Shown: positions 43,156-52,023, counted from the stretch's first letter. The stretch: 64,000 nucleotides of DNA from Arthrobacter crystallopoietes (GCF_002849715.1 NZ_CP018863.1:3658001-3722000); one strand, 5' to 3'. Numbers and translations: made by a program. Notes: generated by a model not told the origin, from the sequence alone.

Positions 43156-43638
43156 ATGGTGGGCGAAGAGCACAACGCAAGAGGCACCGGACATGACCAT
43201 GGTGCTTCGGAGGCTTCTGCCGAGACCACTTCCATCAGTCTGCCCCCGCAGGCAAAGTCTTACCTGCCGAAGCCGCAGCTGACCGCGGAAGAGGAAGCTG
43301 CGGTATTGGCACTGCCGGCCGGTTCGGCCCTGCTGATCGCTCATAGCGGCCCCAACCATGGCGCCCGCTTCCTGCTCGATCAAGATGTGACTACCGCTGG
43401 CCGGCACCCGGAAGCGGACATCTTTCTCGACGACGTGACCGTATCCCGCAAGCATGTCGAGTTCCGCCGCACCGGTGAAGGATTCACTGTGGTGGACTCC
43501 GGCAGCCTGAACGGCACGTACGTCAACAACGACCGCGTCGACAGCTTGGCGCTGCGGACCGGTAACGAGGTGCAGATCGGTAAGTTCCGGTTGACCTACT
43601 ACGCCGGCAGCGGGGCCGCTGGGAAGGGCCAGGACTAG
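43156..43638 (+). CDS. garA: GarA-type FHA domain regulator
   Basis: GarA binds and inhibits 2-oxoglutarate decarboxylase and glutamate metabolism enzymes in mycobacteria; phosphorylation of its N-terminal ETT motif by PknB or PknG switches it off through intramolecular FHA binding. The 160-aa protein has E23-T24-T25-S26 in the N-terminal tail and a C-terminal FHA domain with R83 (GRHPEADIFL), S97-x-x-H100 (SRKHVEF) and N119 (GSLNGTYVN), all needed for phosphothreonine binding. GGGGAGGA precedes the ATG. Context matches Rv1827. Confidence 0.93.
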   Translation: MVGEEHNARGTGHDHGASEASAETTSISLPPQAKSYLPKPQLTAEEEAAVLALPAGSALLIAHSGPNHGARFLLDQDVTTAGRHPEADIFLDDVTVSRKHVEFRRTGEGFTVVDSGSLNGTYVNNDRVDSLALRTGNEVQIGKFRLTYYAGSGAAGKGQD

Positions 43639-43641
43639 GCG

Positions 43642-44391
43642 GTGCCCGCATCGCAACCCATACGGCGTCCGCTCGGTACAGGCAGGGACACGTTCCGCAG
43701 CAGCGTCCTCAACATCGGGGAAGTGTTGCAGGAACTGAATGCGGAATTTCCCCAGATCAGCGCCTCCAAAATTCGATTCCTGGAAGAAAAGGGCCTCATA
43801 TCCCCACAACGGACGCCGGCGGGATACCGAAAGTACACGAGCCAGGATGTGGAGCGCCTTCGCTTCGTGCTGGCTCTGCAGCGGGACCAGTACCTCCCGC
43901 TCAAGGTCATCAAGGACTACGTTGACGCGATCGACCGGGGGGAGCGGCCCGACGCGCTGCCCGGCGGCATGTCGCTGACCCCGCGCATGGTTTCCGGCCG
44001 GCTGGCCGAGGAGCTCAACGGGCGGGCGCGGTCCCTGACCCTGGCCGAACTACGGGATGCGGCCGGTGCTTCGACGGCGCTGGTCCAGGAGCTGGTCAGC
44101 TTTGGACTTATCCAAGCCGCGGATTCCCGATATGACGAGCACGCACTTAAGGTCGTCAAGGCCTGCGTGCAACTCGAAGCCCACGGCATAGAGCCGCGGC
44201 ATCTGAGGCCCTTTCGGACTGCCGCGGACCGCGAACTCGGTCTCGTGGAGCGTGCAGTGGCTCCCATCTCGTCACGGCGCGATGTGGCTTCAAAAGCACG
44301 GGCGGCCGAAACCGCCAAGGAAATCAGCGATCTTTGCCTGAACCTGCACAGCGCCTTGGTCAATGGACATATCGCGCGAATGGACCGCTGA
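43642..44391 (+). CDS. ftsR: MerR-type transcription factor FtsR (Rv1828-like)
   Basis: The 249-aa regulator has an N-terminal MerR winged helix (about 20-90, ISASKIRFLEEKGLISPQRTPAGYRKYTSQDVERL) and a helical C-terminal domain. The Corynebacterium glutamicum homologue activates ftsZ. It begins with GTG three bases after garA and is co-directional with the bifunctional nuclease gene. The target here is inferred from family and synteny. Confidence 0.87.
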   Translation: MPASQPIRRPLGTGRDTFRSSVLNIGEVLQELNAEFPQISASKIRFLEEKGLISPQRTPAGYRKYTSQDVERLRFVLALQRDQYLPLKVIKDYVDAIDRGERPDALPGGMSLTPRMVSGRLAEELNGRARSLTLAELRDAAGASTALVQELVSFGLIQAADSRYDEHALKVVKACVQLEAHGIEPRHLRPFRTAADRELGLVERAVAPISSRRDVASKARAAETAKEISDLCLNLHSALVNGHIARMDR

Positions 44392-44402
44392 TCGGAGGAG
44401 CC

Positions 44403-44909
44403 ATGCTCGAAGTTGAGGTTGTCGGAGTGCGGATCGAACTGCCTTCCAACCAGCCGCTGGTCCTGCTCAAGGAAACCGAGGGCGAACGCCACATCCCAAT
44501 CTGGATCGGGGCGCCCGAGGCCAGCGCCATAGCTTTTGCCCAGCAAGGCATCAAGCCTCCGCGCCCCATGACGCACGATCTGCTGTGCAGCGTTGTCCAG
44601 GCGCTCGAGAGGACGATCACCGAGGTGCGGCTCGTCTCCGTCCAGGACACCGTCTTCTACGCGGAGCTGGTGTTCGACGGCGGTAAAACAGTCAGCTCCA
44701 GGGCGTCGGACGCCATCGCTGTGGCTCTTCGCGTTCCCTGCCCGATCTACTGTGCGGAAGAAGTCATGGAGGAAGCCGGGGTACAGATTGCCGAGGCTTC
44801 CGAGGAGGAAGAAGGCGAAGCCGGACCCGCCGAGGAAAATGCTGAATCGCAGTTGCGCGAATTCCGTGAGTTCCTGGCCGATGTCGAGCCAGAGGATTTC
44901 GAGAAATAG
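44403..44909 (+). CDS. Bifunctional nuclease family protein (DUF151, Rv1829-like)
   Basis: The 168-aa protein matches the bifunctional nuclease (BFN) family: VEVVGVRIELPSNQPLVLLKE, IPIWIGAPEASAIAFA and RPMTHDLL, then an acidic Glu-rich C-terminal tail. Plant members cleave RNA and DNA, but the role in actinobacteria is not established. GGAGGAG precedes ATG 44403. It lies between two MerR regulators in a conserved cluster. Confidence 0.87.
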   Translation: MLEVEVVGVRIELPSNQPLVLLKETEGERHIPIWIGAPEASAIAFAQQGIKPPRPMTHDLLCSVVQALERTITEVRLVSVQDTVFYAELVFDGGKTVSSRASDAIAVALRVPCPIYCAEEVMEEAGVQIAEASEEEEGEAGPAEENAESQLREFREFLADVEPEDFEK

Positions 44910-44984
44910 TGCCGGGCGTGCCACGGCATGACGCGGAATTGAGCGATTCCAGCCGACACGCCGGATTCTAAAAAGCCAACGTCT

Positions 44985-45013
44985 TTGACCGAAGCGCCCA
45001 GCCGTTCTAACGT
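44985..45013 (+). promoter_or_regulatory. Promoter of the second MerR gene
   Basis: TTGACC, a 17-base spacer and TAACGT form a good sigma-A promoter, giving a leader of about 110 bases. Confidence 0.6.
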
Positions 45014-45047
45014 CGAAGCATACAGTTCCCATTGCATGGCCGGATAA

Positions 45048-45094
45048 CTCAGGGCAGACTTAGAGCAAACCCTGAGAGTGTCGGCGGTGCCGAC
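45048..45094 (+). promoter_or_regulatory. Structured 5' leader of the MerR gene
   Basis: CTCAGGG (45048-45054) can pair with CCCTGAG (45070-45076), and GTCGGC (45080-45085) with GCCGAC (45089-45094), just before the AAGGAGG ribosome binding site. The first repeat could also be a DNA operator. Confidence 0.4.
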
Positions 45095-45129
45095 TTCCCC
45101 CTAGGGAACTTTCGACAAGGAGGGTTCAC

Positions 45130-45720
45130 GTGAGTCCTAAAGGTGATGCGGGCGAGTTGTCGCACGCCGTAACGCCGGGTGCCGCGATTCCCGCTAGTGC
45201 ACAGGGTTTGCTGTTCACCGAGGACCTGCCGGTTCTGGATGAAGACGCCGGCTACCGTGGCCCAACGGCCTGTAAAGCCGCAGGAATCACTTACCGGCAG
45301 CTGGACTATTGGGCCCGCACCGGCTTGGTGGAGCCGGCGGTACGCGGGGCTTCGGGCTCCGGCTCGCAGCGGCTCTATAGCTTCCGGGACATCCTGGTCC
45401 TGAAGGTGGTCAAGCGTCTGCTGGACACCGGGGTTTCTCTGCAGCAGATCCGTACCGCAGTGGAACACCTGAGGGAGCGCGGCGTGGAAGACCTGGCCCA
45501 GATCACGTTGATGAGTGACGGTGCGAGCGTATACGAATGCACGTCTGCGGACGAGGTTATAGATCTGGTGCAGGGCGGCCAGGGTGTGTTCGGTATTGCG
45601 GTCGGACGTGTTTGGCGCGAAGTCGAAGGCAGCCTTGCCGCACTACCCAGCGAACACGTTACAGAACAAGATTTCCCCGAAGACGAACTGAGCCGGCGCC
45701 GGGTCCGCAAGATCAGCTAG
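45130..45720 (+). CDS. MerR family regulator (Rv1830-like; ResR/McdR group)
   Basis: The 196-aa protein has a MerR helix-turn-helix (GPTACKAAGITYRQLDYWARTGLVEPAVRG, about residues 44-73) without the C-terminal metal-binding cysteines of metal sensors. The M. tuberculosis homologue Rv1830 controls growth and cell division genes and has been linked to antibiotic resilience. A strong AAGGAGG site precedes GTG 45130. It ends the gcvH-garA-ftsR-bfn-merR cluster. Confidence 0.85.
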   Translation: MSPKGDAGELSHAVTPGAAIPASAQGLLFTEDLPVLDEDAGYRGPTACKAAGITYRQLDYWARTGLVEPAVRGASGSGSQRLYSFRDILVLKVVKRLLDTGVSLQQIRTAVEHLRERGVEDLAQITLMSDGASVYECTSADEVIDLVQGGQGVFGIAVGRVWREVEGSLAALPSEHVTEQDFPEDELSRRRVRKIS

Positions 45721-45764
45721 CGTCAGCAAGCCGGGCGGCACGCGCAAGCCGTGCTCATAGGACT

Positions 45765-45801
45765 ACGAAAGAAGGGCACCCGTCGGGTGCCCTTCTTTCG
45801 T
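45765..45801. terminator. Bidirectional terminator between merR and the ParA-like gene
   Basis: A perfect 17-base stem (45765-45781 with 45785-45801) leaves only a 3-base loop as written. The stem begins ACGAAAGAAGG and ends CCTTCTTTCGT, giving T-rich tracts on either strand. Confidence 0.88.
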
Positions 45802-45819
45802 ATGCGCGGGAGAAGCCGG

Positions 45820-46659
45820 TCAGCTGGGTGTCCGGCGCAGGACGCGGTTGCGCATGCGGCCGGAGTCCGTGAGGTTCTTCAGCAGCTCGTCGAAGAGGCC
45901 AGCGGCCTGACGGGCCGACTCCCCGGGCCAGTGGTGGATGGCGTGTGCGGCACCCTGGATCTGCTGCCAGTTGGCCTGCTCGGCGATGGTAGGAGCCAGG
46001 AGCAGTTCGCCGAACATGGACTTCATCTCGGCCAGACGGAACGTGTGTTCGTTGGAACCGGAGCGTACGCGGTTGGCCACCACTCCCGCCGTCGTGAGAT
46101 TTGGTGCGTATTCGTCGCGGAATAATTCAATGGCCCGCATAGTGCGTTCCGTTCCGGCAACGGAGAAGAGGCTCGGTTCGGCAACCAACAGCACGCGGTT
46201 GCTTGCCGTCCATGCCATGCGAGTGAGGCCGTTGAGAGAGGGTGGGCAGTCAATGAGAACCAATGAGTACCCTTCAACCCGGGAGAGGACCGTGGAGAGC
46301 CGGCGCAGATCCCGGCGGCCGAGATCAGGCCGGTCATATATTCCGGTGAATGCAGAGCCGACGGCGACGTCGAGAATTCGCCGGCCCACAGAATGCTGCC
46401 CGTTGGCGGCAGCGGTGGCGACCCACCCGCTGGGGGCAACGTTCGCGGCCAGATCCGCCTTGCGAGCGTTTTTTAGCAGGCGGCCGATATCCGTCTGACG
46501 CGAAGGCCGGACGCCGAGACCCGTGGTCGCGTCGGCGTGCGGATCCAGATCTACGACCAGTGTGGGAATTCCTGCCGCCAGTGCCGCGGATGCCAGGCCC
46601 AAAGTAACCGACGTTTTTCCGACGCCGCCCTTGAGACTACTGATGCTCACTACTTGCAC
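45820..46659 (-). CDS. Orphan ParA/MinD family ATPase
   Basis: The 279-aa product shows SLKGGVGKTSVTLGLASAA (Walker A, residues 8-26), DLDPHADATTGLG and LIDCPPSLNGLTRMAW. No ParB or partner gene is adjacent. The C-terminus (PGESARQAAGLFDELLKNL) resembles other actinobacterial orphan ParA proteins next to pyc. GTG 46659 lacks a clear ribosome binding site. Function is unknown. Confidence 0.83.
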   Translation of the reverse strand: MQVVSISSLKGGVGKTSVTLGLASAALAAGIPTLVVDLDPHADATTGLGVRPSRQTDIGRLLKNARKADLAANVAPSGWVATAAANGQHSVGRRILDVAVGSAFTGIYDRPDLGRRDLRRLSTVLSRVEGYSLVLIDCPPSLNGLTRMAWTASNRVLLVAEPSLFSVAGTERTMRAIELFRDEYAPNLTTAGVVANRVRSGSNEHTFRLAEMKSMFGELLLAPTIAEQANWQQIQGAAHAIHHWPGESARQAAGLFDELLKNLTDSGRMRNRVLRRTPS

Positions 46660-46964
46660 GTGTTAAACCAATACCTAACATGTCTTGTCATGACGGCTGC
46701 CCGCTGCTGGTGAACCAGTCGGGACCGGCCGAGAATCAAAAATCCCTCCACCATCATATGGTGCGCGTCCGTCGATAAAGGATTCCGGCTCCTCTCCCGC
46801 CTGTCGGCTCCGCCGGAGTGGGGCCGGCTGCGCCGGGTTCCCGCTATCATTACGTTCCAAGTGGGTGCATTTCGTGATGTGCGCAACACATACTTGCCAT
46901 GCGCAATAGCAGTACTTGAGACTTGCACCACAACCCCAACCGATCGCAATGACGCAGGAGCGAC
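46660..46964. other. Divergent gap between the ParA-like gene and pyc
   Basis: This 305-base gap holds a TATCAT -10-like hexamer at 46845-46850 and the inverted repeat TGTGCGCAACACA at 46879-46891. Its short open frames on either strand lack support as genes. Confidence 0.4.
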
Positions 46965-49900
46965 ATGTTCTCAAAAATCCTGGTGGCCAACCGTGGTGAA
47001 ATCGCCATCCGTGCCTTCCGCGCTGCCTATGAGCTGGGCGCAAAGACTGTGGCGGTTTTCCCTCACGAGGACCGGAATTCGATCCACCGCCAGAAAGCCG
47101 ATGAGGCATATCTGATCGGCCAGCAGGGGCACCCGGTACGGGCATACCTCGACGTCAACGAGATTATCCGTGTTGCTAAGGAATCCGGCTGCGACGCCAT
47201 CTACCCCGGTTACGGCTTCCTGTCCGAGAACCCGGATCTGGCTCGTGCAGCCGCCGGGGCTGGAATTACCTTTGTCGGTCCGCAGGCCGACGTCCTCGAG
47301 CTTGCCGGCCACAAGGTCCACGCCCTGGACGCTGCCCGTAAGGCCGGGATTCCGGTGCTGAAGTCCTCTGCTCCGACTGCCGACAAAGATCAACTGCTGG
47401 CGGCGGCCGATGAGATTGGCTTCCCCATCTTCGTCAAGGCTGTCGCCGGCGGTGGCGGCCGTGGCATGCGCCGTGTGGATACCCGTGAGGCACTGCCGGA
47501 GGCCCTTTCTGCCGCCATGCGCGAGGCTGACACGGCCTTCGGAGATGCGACGATGTTCCTGGAACAGGCTGTGCTGCGCCCCCGGCACATTGAGGTCCAG
47601 ATCCTCGCCGACGGTGAGGGCAACGTCATGCACCTGTTCGAGCGGGACTGCTCGCTGCAGCGCCGCCACCAGAAGGTTGTGGAGATCGCTCCGGCGCCAA
47701 ATCTGGACGAGAACATCCGCCAAGCTCTCTACAGGGATGCGGTGAAGTTCGCGGAGGCGCTCAACTACACCAATGCAGGTACGGTCGAGTTCCTCGTGGA
47801 CACGGTGGGCGAGCGTGCGGGCCAGCATGTGTTCATCGAGATGAATCCGCGGATCCAGGTTGAGCACACCGTTACGGAAGAAATCACGGACGTGGACCTG
47901 GTCCAGGCACAGTTGCGCATTGCCTCCGGCGAGACGCTCGCGGACATCGGTCTGAGCCAGGACACGGTGACGATCAAGGGCGCCGCGCTGCAGTCCCGCA
48001 TCACGACTGAGGATCCTTCGAACGGCTTCAGGCCCGACGTCGGAAAAATCACCGGGTACCGTTCTGCAGGCGGCGCCGGCGTTCGGCTCGACGGCGGTAC
48101 CGTCTATGCGGGTGCCGAAATCAGCCCCCACTTCGACTCCATGCTGGTCAAGTTGACTTGCCGAGGCCGCGACTACGCTACGGCTGTCGCCCGCGCGCGC
48201 CGGGCGCTGGCGGAGTTCCGCATCCGCGGCGTCTCCACGAACATTCCTTTCCTCCAGGCCGTCCTCGATGATCCCGAGTTCGTCGCCGGGAATGTTGCGA
48301 CGTCCTTTATCGACGAACGTCCGGAGCTGCTCCAGGCGCGTGTCTCCGCCGACCGCGGAACGAAGCTGCTGACCTGGCTGGCTGATGTGACAGTCAACCA
48401 GCCTAATGGTGCGCTGACGGCGAAGACTGCCCCGGTGGACAAGCTTCCGCAGGTCGCCCGCGAAGCGCTCGAATCCACCGCCGCCCTGCCAGTGATCCCG
48501 GCCAAGGGAACCCGGCAGTCGCTCCAAGAACTCGGACCGGAGAAGTTCGCCGCGACCCTACGCGCGCAGCAGGCCGTCGCAGTCACCGACACCACCTTCC
48601 GCGACGCCCACCAGTCGCTGCTGGCTACCCGCGTGCGTACCCGCGACCTGGTCTCGGCCGGTCCCGCGATCTCCACACTGACCCCGGAGCTGTTCTCCGT
48701 GGAGGCCTGGGGCGGCGCGACGTACGACGTGGCCCTGCGCTTCCTCGGCGAGGACCCGTGGGAACGGCTGGCCGCGCTGCGCAAGGCTATCCCGAACATC
48801 TGCCTGCAGATGCTACTGCGCGGACGCAATACCGTTGGCTACACGCCCTACCCGGAGGAAGTCACCACCGCCTTCGTGAAGGAAGCAGCAGCAACCGGTA
48901 TCGACATTTTCCGGATCTTCGATGCCCTGAACGATGTCTCGCAAATGGAACCGGCCATCCGCGCCGTACGCGAGACGGGCACTGCTGTGGCTGAGGTGGC
49001 CCTCTGCTACACCGGAGACCTGATGGACCCGGCGGAGGACCTCTACACACTCGACTACTACCTGGACCTTGCCCAGCGCATTGTCGGCGCCGGTGCGCAC
49101 ATCCTCGCCATCAAGGACATGGCCGGACTGTTGCGTCCTGCGGCAGCCAGGAAGCTGGTGACGGCACTGCGCGAGCGTTTCGATCTGCCTGTTCACCTGC
49201 ACACGCACGATACGGCAGGCGGCCAACTGGCCACCCTGCTCGCGGCCGTGGAAGCGGGCGTGGACGCCGTCGACGTGGCCAGCGCCGCCATGGCCGGCAC
49301 CACCAGCCAGCCCTCGGCCTCCGCCCTGGTCGCCGCCCTGGCGAACACGGAGCGAGACACCGGTCTGGACCTTGCGGCGGTAGGATCGCTTGAACCGTAC
49401 TGGGAAGCGGTCCGACGCGTGTACGCCCCCTTCGAGTCCGGATTGCCCGGCCCCACGGGCCGGGTTTACCAGCACGAGATTCCGGGCGGACAGCTCTCCA
49501 ATCTGCGCCAGCAGGCCATCGCACTTGGACTGGGTGAGCAGTTCGAAGACATTGAGGACATGTACTCGGCGGCGGACCGTATCCTCGGTCGCCTCGTCAA
49601 GGTAACCCCGTCGTCGAAGGTCGTCGGAGACCTGGCCCTCCAGCTTGTGGGCTCCGGCGTGGACCCGGCCGATTTTGCCGAGAATCCGCAGAGCTACGAC
49701 ATTCCGGACTCTGTTATCGGGTTCCTTTCCGGCGAGCTCGGCGATCCTCCCGGCGGCTGGCCGGAACCGTTCCGGACCAAGGCACTGCAGGGCCGGAAGA
49801 TCAAGGTCCGCGACGTCGAACTCAGTGCCGAGGACTCGGCCGCGCTCCAAGCCGATTCCGCGACCCGGCGCAGCACTTTGAACCGGCTGCTCTTCGCCGG

Positions 49901-50390
49901 CCCCGCAAAGGACTTCGAATCGACCCGCGAGACCTACGGTGACGTATCTGTGCTCGATACCCGCGACTACCTCTACGGACTGCAGCGCGGCACCGAGCAC
50001 GTTATCGAACTCGAAAAGGGTGTGCGCCTCATTGCGACGCTCGGTGCAATTTCGGAGCCGGATGAGAAGGGCATGCGGACGGTTCACTGCACGCTCAATG
50101 GACAGCAGCGCAACGTGGCTGTGCGGGACCGAAGTGTCGAGTCTCAGGCAAAGGTTGCCGAAAAGGCCGATCCGAACGTTGCGGGCCAGGTTGCCGCGCC
50201 CTTCGCCGGTGCTGTCACTGTGACAGCCAAGGTGGGCGAGTCAATTGCGGTGGGCGACACCATTGCCACCATTGAAGCCATGAAGATGGAAGCAGGCATC
50301 ACCAGCCCGGTTGCCGGAACGGTGAAGCGGCTGGCGATCTCCTCCGTGGAGCAGGTCCAGGGCGGTGACCTGCTGCTCGTCATTGAGTAG
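46965..50390 (+). CDS. pyc: Pyruvate carboxylase
   Basis: It carboxylates pyruvate to oxaloacetate, replenishing the TCA cycle. The 1,141-aa product contains, in order, biotin carboxylase (about 1-450; ATP-grasp segment KAVAGGGGRGMR), carboxyltransferase (about 535-810; DTTFRDAHQSLLATR), the allosteric linker and a C-terminal biotinyl domain with biotinyl-lysine K1107 in EAMKMEAG. All domains are intact and it is full length. An AGGAG site precedes ATG 46965. The downstream IS does not touch it but splits its terminator. Confidence 0.96.
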   Translation: MFSKILVANRGEIAIRAFRAAYELGAKTVAVFPHEDRNSIHRQKADEAYLIGQQGHPVRAYLDVNEIIRVAKESGCDAIYPGYGFLSENPDLARAAAGAGITFVGPQADVLELAGHKVHALDAARKAGIPVLKSSAPTADKDQLLAAADEIGFPIFVKAVAGGGGRGMRRVDTREALPEALSAAMREADTAFGDATMFLEQAVLRPRHIEVQILADGEGNVMHLFERDCSLQRRHQKVVEIAPAPNLDENIRQALYRDAVKFAEALNYTNAGTVEFLVDTVGERAGQHVFIEMNPRIQVEHTVTEEITDVDLVQAQLRIASGETLADIGLSQDTVTIKGAALQSRITTEDPSNGFRPDVGKITGYRSAGGAGVRLDGGTVYAGAEISPHFDSMLVKLTCRGRDYATAVARARRALAEFRIRGVSTNIPFLQAVLDDPEFVAGNVATSFIDERPELLQARVSADRGTKLLTWLADVTVNQPNGALTAKTAPVDKLPQVAREALESTAALPVIPAKGTRQSLQELGPEKFAATLRAQQAVAVTDTTFRDAHQSLLATRVRTRDLVSAGPAISTLTPELFSVEAWGGATYDVALRFLGEDPWERLAALRKAIPNICLQMLLRGRNTVGYTPYPEEVTTAFVKEAAATGIDIFRIFDALNDVSQMEPAIRAVRETGTAVAEVALCYTGDLMDPAEDLYTLDYYLDLAQRIVGAGAHILAIKDMAGLLRPAAARKLVTALRERFDLPVHLHTHDTAGGQLATLLAAVEAGVDAVDVASAAMAGTTSQPSASALVAALANTERDTGLDLAAVGSLEPYWEAVRRVYAPFESGLPGPTGRVYQHEIPGGQLSNLRQQAIALGLGEQFEDIEDMYSAADRILGRLVKVTPSSKVVGDLALQLVGSGVDPADFAENPQSYDIPDSVIGFLSGELGDPPGGWPEPFRTKALQGRKIKVRDVELSAEDSAALQADSATRRSTLNRLLFAGPAKDFESTRETYGDVSVLDTRDYLYGLQRGTEHVIELEKGVRLIATLGAISEPDEKGMRTVHCTLNGQQRNVAVRDRSVESQAKVAEKADPNVAGQVAAPFAGAVTVTAKVGESIAVGDTIATIEAMKMEAGITSPVAGTVKRLAISSVEQVQGGDLLLVIE

Positions 50391-50428
50391 TGGCTGATAC
50401 GTAGGCTCTGTTGCCAAAAGGCAGCAGC

Positions 50429-50441
50429 GAGCGGCTCCCGG
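50429..50441 (+). terminator. Left arm of the pyc terminator, split by the IS
   Basis: GAGCGGCTCCCGG lies 38 bases after pyc and pairs with 51894-51906 on the far side of the IS element (one G-U pair). Confidence 0.8.
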
Positions 50442-50486
50442 CTGTTTTGAACTGGTCCCCGAAAGTTGGACTCGTAAACTAAAACC

Positions 50487-51341
50487 TTATGCTGCGAGGG
50501 CTTGGGTCCGGTATTCGACCGGGCTCAAGCCCTCGAGTCGTGAGTGGGTCCTGACGTTGTTGTACCAGTGAATGTAGTCATCCAGCTCGGCGGTGAACGC
50601 GTCGATGGTGGTATATCGGGTGTGGTGGAACATCTCTTCCTTGAGGTGGCCGAAGAATCCTTCGATGACCGCGTTGTCCAGGCAGGTTCCCTTTCGGGAC
50701 ATCGACTGCGTCGCCCCGGCTCCTGCGAGCAGGTTCCGCCAGGAGACGTGTTGGTACTGGAATCCTTGGTCTGAATGGACCAGCGGATGCTCGCCGGGCC
50801 GGAGCGTGGACAGCGCCTCTTGCAGGGACGTGTTCGTCAGCTGCAGTGCGGGCGACGTTCCCCATGTGTATGCGACGATGGAGCGGTCGAAGAGGTCCAT
50901 TATCGGGGAGAGGTAGACCTTGGACTCGCCGACGCGGAACTCGGTCACGTCGGTGACCCATTTCTCGTTCGGCTCCTCCGCGTCGAAGTCACGGTCCAGC
51001 AGGTTCGGCGCGATCTGCCCTGCTTCGCCCTTGAATGAGTTGTAGCGCCGGCGCCGGCGGACATGGCTGAGAAGGCCCAGCTGGCGCATGAGCTTCAGCA
51101 CGGTCTTCTTCGCGACCTGCCAGCCGGATTTCACCAGTTCGCCATGGATACGGCGGTAGCCGTACCGGCCTTTCGCTTCCTTGACGGCGTCCCGAATCAC
51201 GGTCTTCAGCCCGGCCTGCGGATCCGGCAGGGCCAGCCGGCCCTGATGGTAGAAGAAGGTCGAGCGGGCGAGTCCGGCGACGTCGAGCAGCACGTCCAAC
51301 GGGTGCGCGGCCTTGAGGGCGACAACGGCTTGGACCTTCAC
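50487..51341 (-). CDS. IS3-family transposase OrfB (DDE integrase)
   Basis: The 284-aa protein begins with an HTH_21 region (RYGYRRIHGEL) and carries the rve integrase core with the catalytic triad: D in VTDVTEF, D in VHSDQGFQY, and E in GFFGHLKEE. GTG 51341 overlaps the OrfA stop as GTGA. No A6G-type slippery run is visible at the junction, so reinitiation or a different frameshift signal would be needed to make an OrfAB fusion. Confidence 0.93.
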   Translation of the reverse strand: MKVQAVVALKAAHPLDVLLDVAGLARSTFFYHQGRLALPDPQAGLKTVIRDAVKEAKGRYGYRRIHGELVKSGWQVAKKTVLKLMRQLGLLSHVRRRRRYNSFKGEAGQIAPNLLDRDFDAEEPNEKWVTDVTEFRVGESKVYLSPIMDLFDRSIVAYTWGTSPALQLTNTSLQEALSTLRPGEHPLVHSDQGFQYQHVSWRNLLAGAGATQSMSRKGTCLDNAVIEGFFGHLKEEMFHHTRYTTIDAFTAELDDYIHWYNNVRTHSRLEGLSPVEYRTQALAA

Positions 51342-51826
51342 CGTCGTCCTTGCTCCCTCAAGGCCCGCAATTTTCCCAGGTAGGCGTTCTCCGCCCGCAA
51401 CCGCTCATTCTCCCGGCGCAGCTTAGTCAGCTCGGATTCCTGACGCTCCGGACTCGCGGGAGTCCCTCGTGGGCGTCCCTTGGGCTTGGGCCGGAGCCCG
51501 TCTTCACCCTCGGTGCGGTAGATGATCAGCCAATTCTCGATGAGCCGGGGCGAGGACAGATCGAACTCCTGCGCCAACCCGAGCTTCGATTCGCCCGCCA
51601 GGACGCGCCGCACGATGTCGCGTTTGAACTCGAACGAAAAGGTTCTCTTGGTCGGCTTGGTCACCAGCGCTCCACTCCCACGAATCCGCCACCGATGATA
51701 CAAATTCTTGATCGCCCTATGGCTTGCCTGCAGCTGTGATGCCACGGCTTTATACCCATACCCTGCATCAAACAACGCTACCGCTTCTGCGCGCCGGGCC
51801 TCGGATAATGAACTGCTTGCGTACAT
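51338..51826 (-). CDS. IS3-family OrfA, helix-turn-helix
   Basis: The 162-aa DNA-binding subunit has two helix-turn-helix segments (GYGYKAVASQLQASHRAIKNL and AQEFDLSSPRLIENWL) and a C-terminal leucine-zipper-like stretch (ESELTKLRRENERLRAENAYL region). ATG 51826 is chosen because the longer frame to 51886 begins within the terminal inverted repeat. Confidence 0.9.
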   Translation of the reverse strand: MYASSSLSEARRAEAVALFDAGYGYKAVASQLQASHRAIKNLYHRWRIRGSGALVTKPTKRTFSFEFKRDIVRRVLAGESKLGLAQEFDLSSPRLIENWLIIYRTEGEDGLRPKPKGRPRGTPASPERQESELTKLRRENERLRAENAYLGKLRALREQGRR

Positions 51827-51893
51827 GAAACTGCTCCCCAGAAATCGGATCTGATTTATCAGTCCAACTTCTGGGGAGCAGTTCATTTGGTTC

Positions 51894-51906
51894 CGGGGGC
51901 CGCTCT
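51894..51906 (+). terminator. Right arm of the pyc terminator, split by the IS
   Basis: CCGGGGGCCGCTC complements 50429-50441. TTTG follows. Before insertion the hairpin would have had a 13-base stem and a 10-base loop. Confidence 0.8.
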
Positions 51907-52009
51907 TTGCCTGTCGGGTGAAGCCGGCGCACGGAACTTCCCGGCGATAGTGGCCGTCCGGACGGGCGGGAGCCGATGCCGCTTACGGAGCCCGGCACTC
52001 TAGGTCGTC

Positions 52010-52023
52010 TAAGATGGTTGTCC
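52010..52023 (+). promoter_or_regulatory. -10 element of a probable leaderless mtr promoter
   Basis: TAAGAT at 52010-52015 lies eight bases before GTG 52024. No ribosome binding site is present. Confidence 0.5.

Larger units (their letters stand above)
50448..51886 (-). mobile_element. IS3-family insertion sequence, 1,439 bp
   Basis: Two partly overlapping transposase frames lie between 25-base inverted ends: TGAACTGGTCCCCGAAAGTT at 50448 and the complement TGAACTGCTCCCCAGAAGTT at 51886, matching at 22 of 25 positions. TTT flanks both sides (50445-50447 and 51887-51889), a 3-base target duplication as expected for the family. The element looks intact and recently inserted. Confidence 0.93.

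Noticed and set aside
46965..50390. pyc disrupted by the IS element
   Set aside because: The biotinyl domain and stop codon are intact; insertion is 57 bases beyond the stop.
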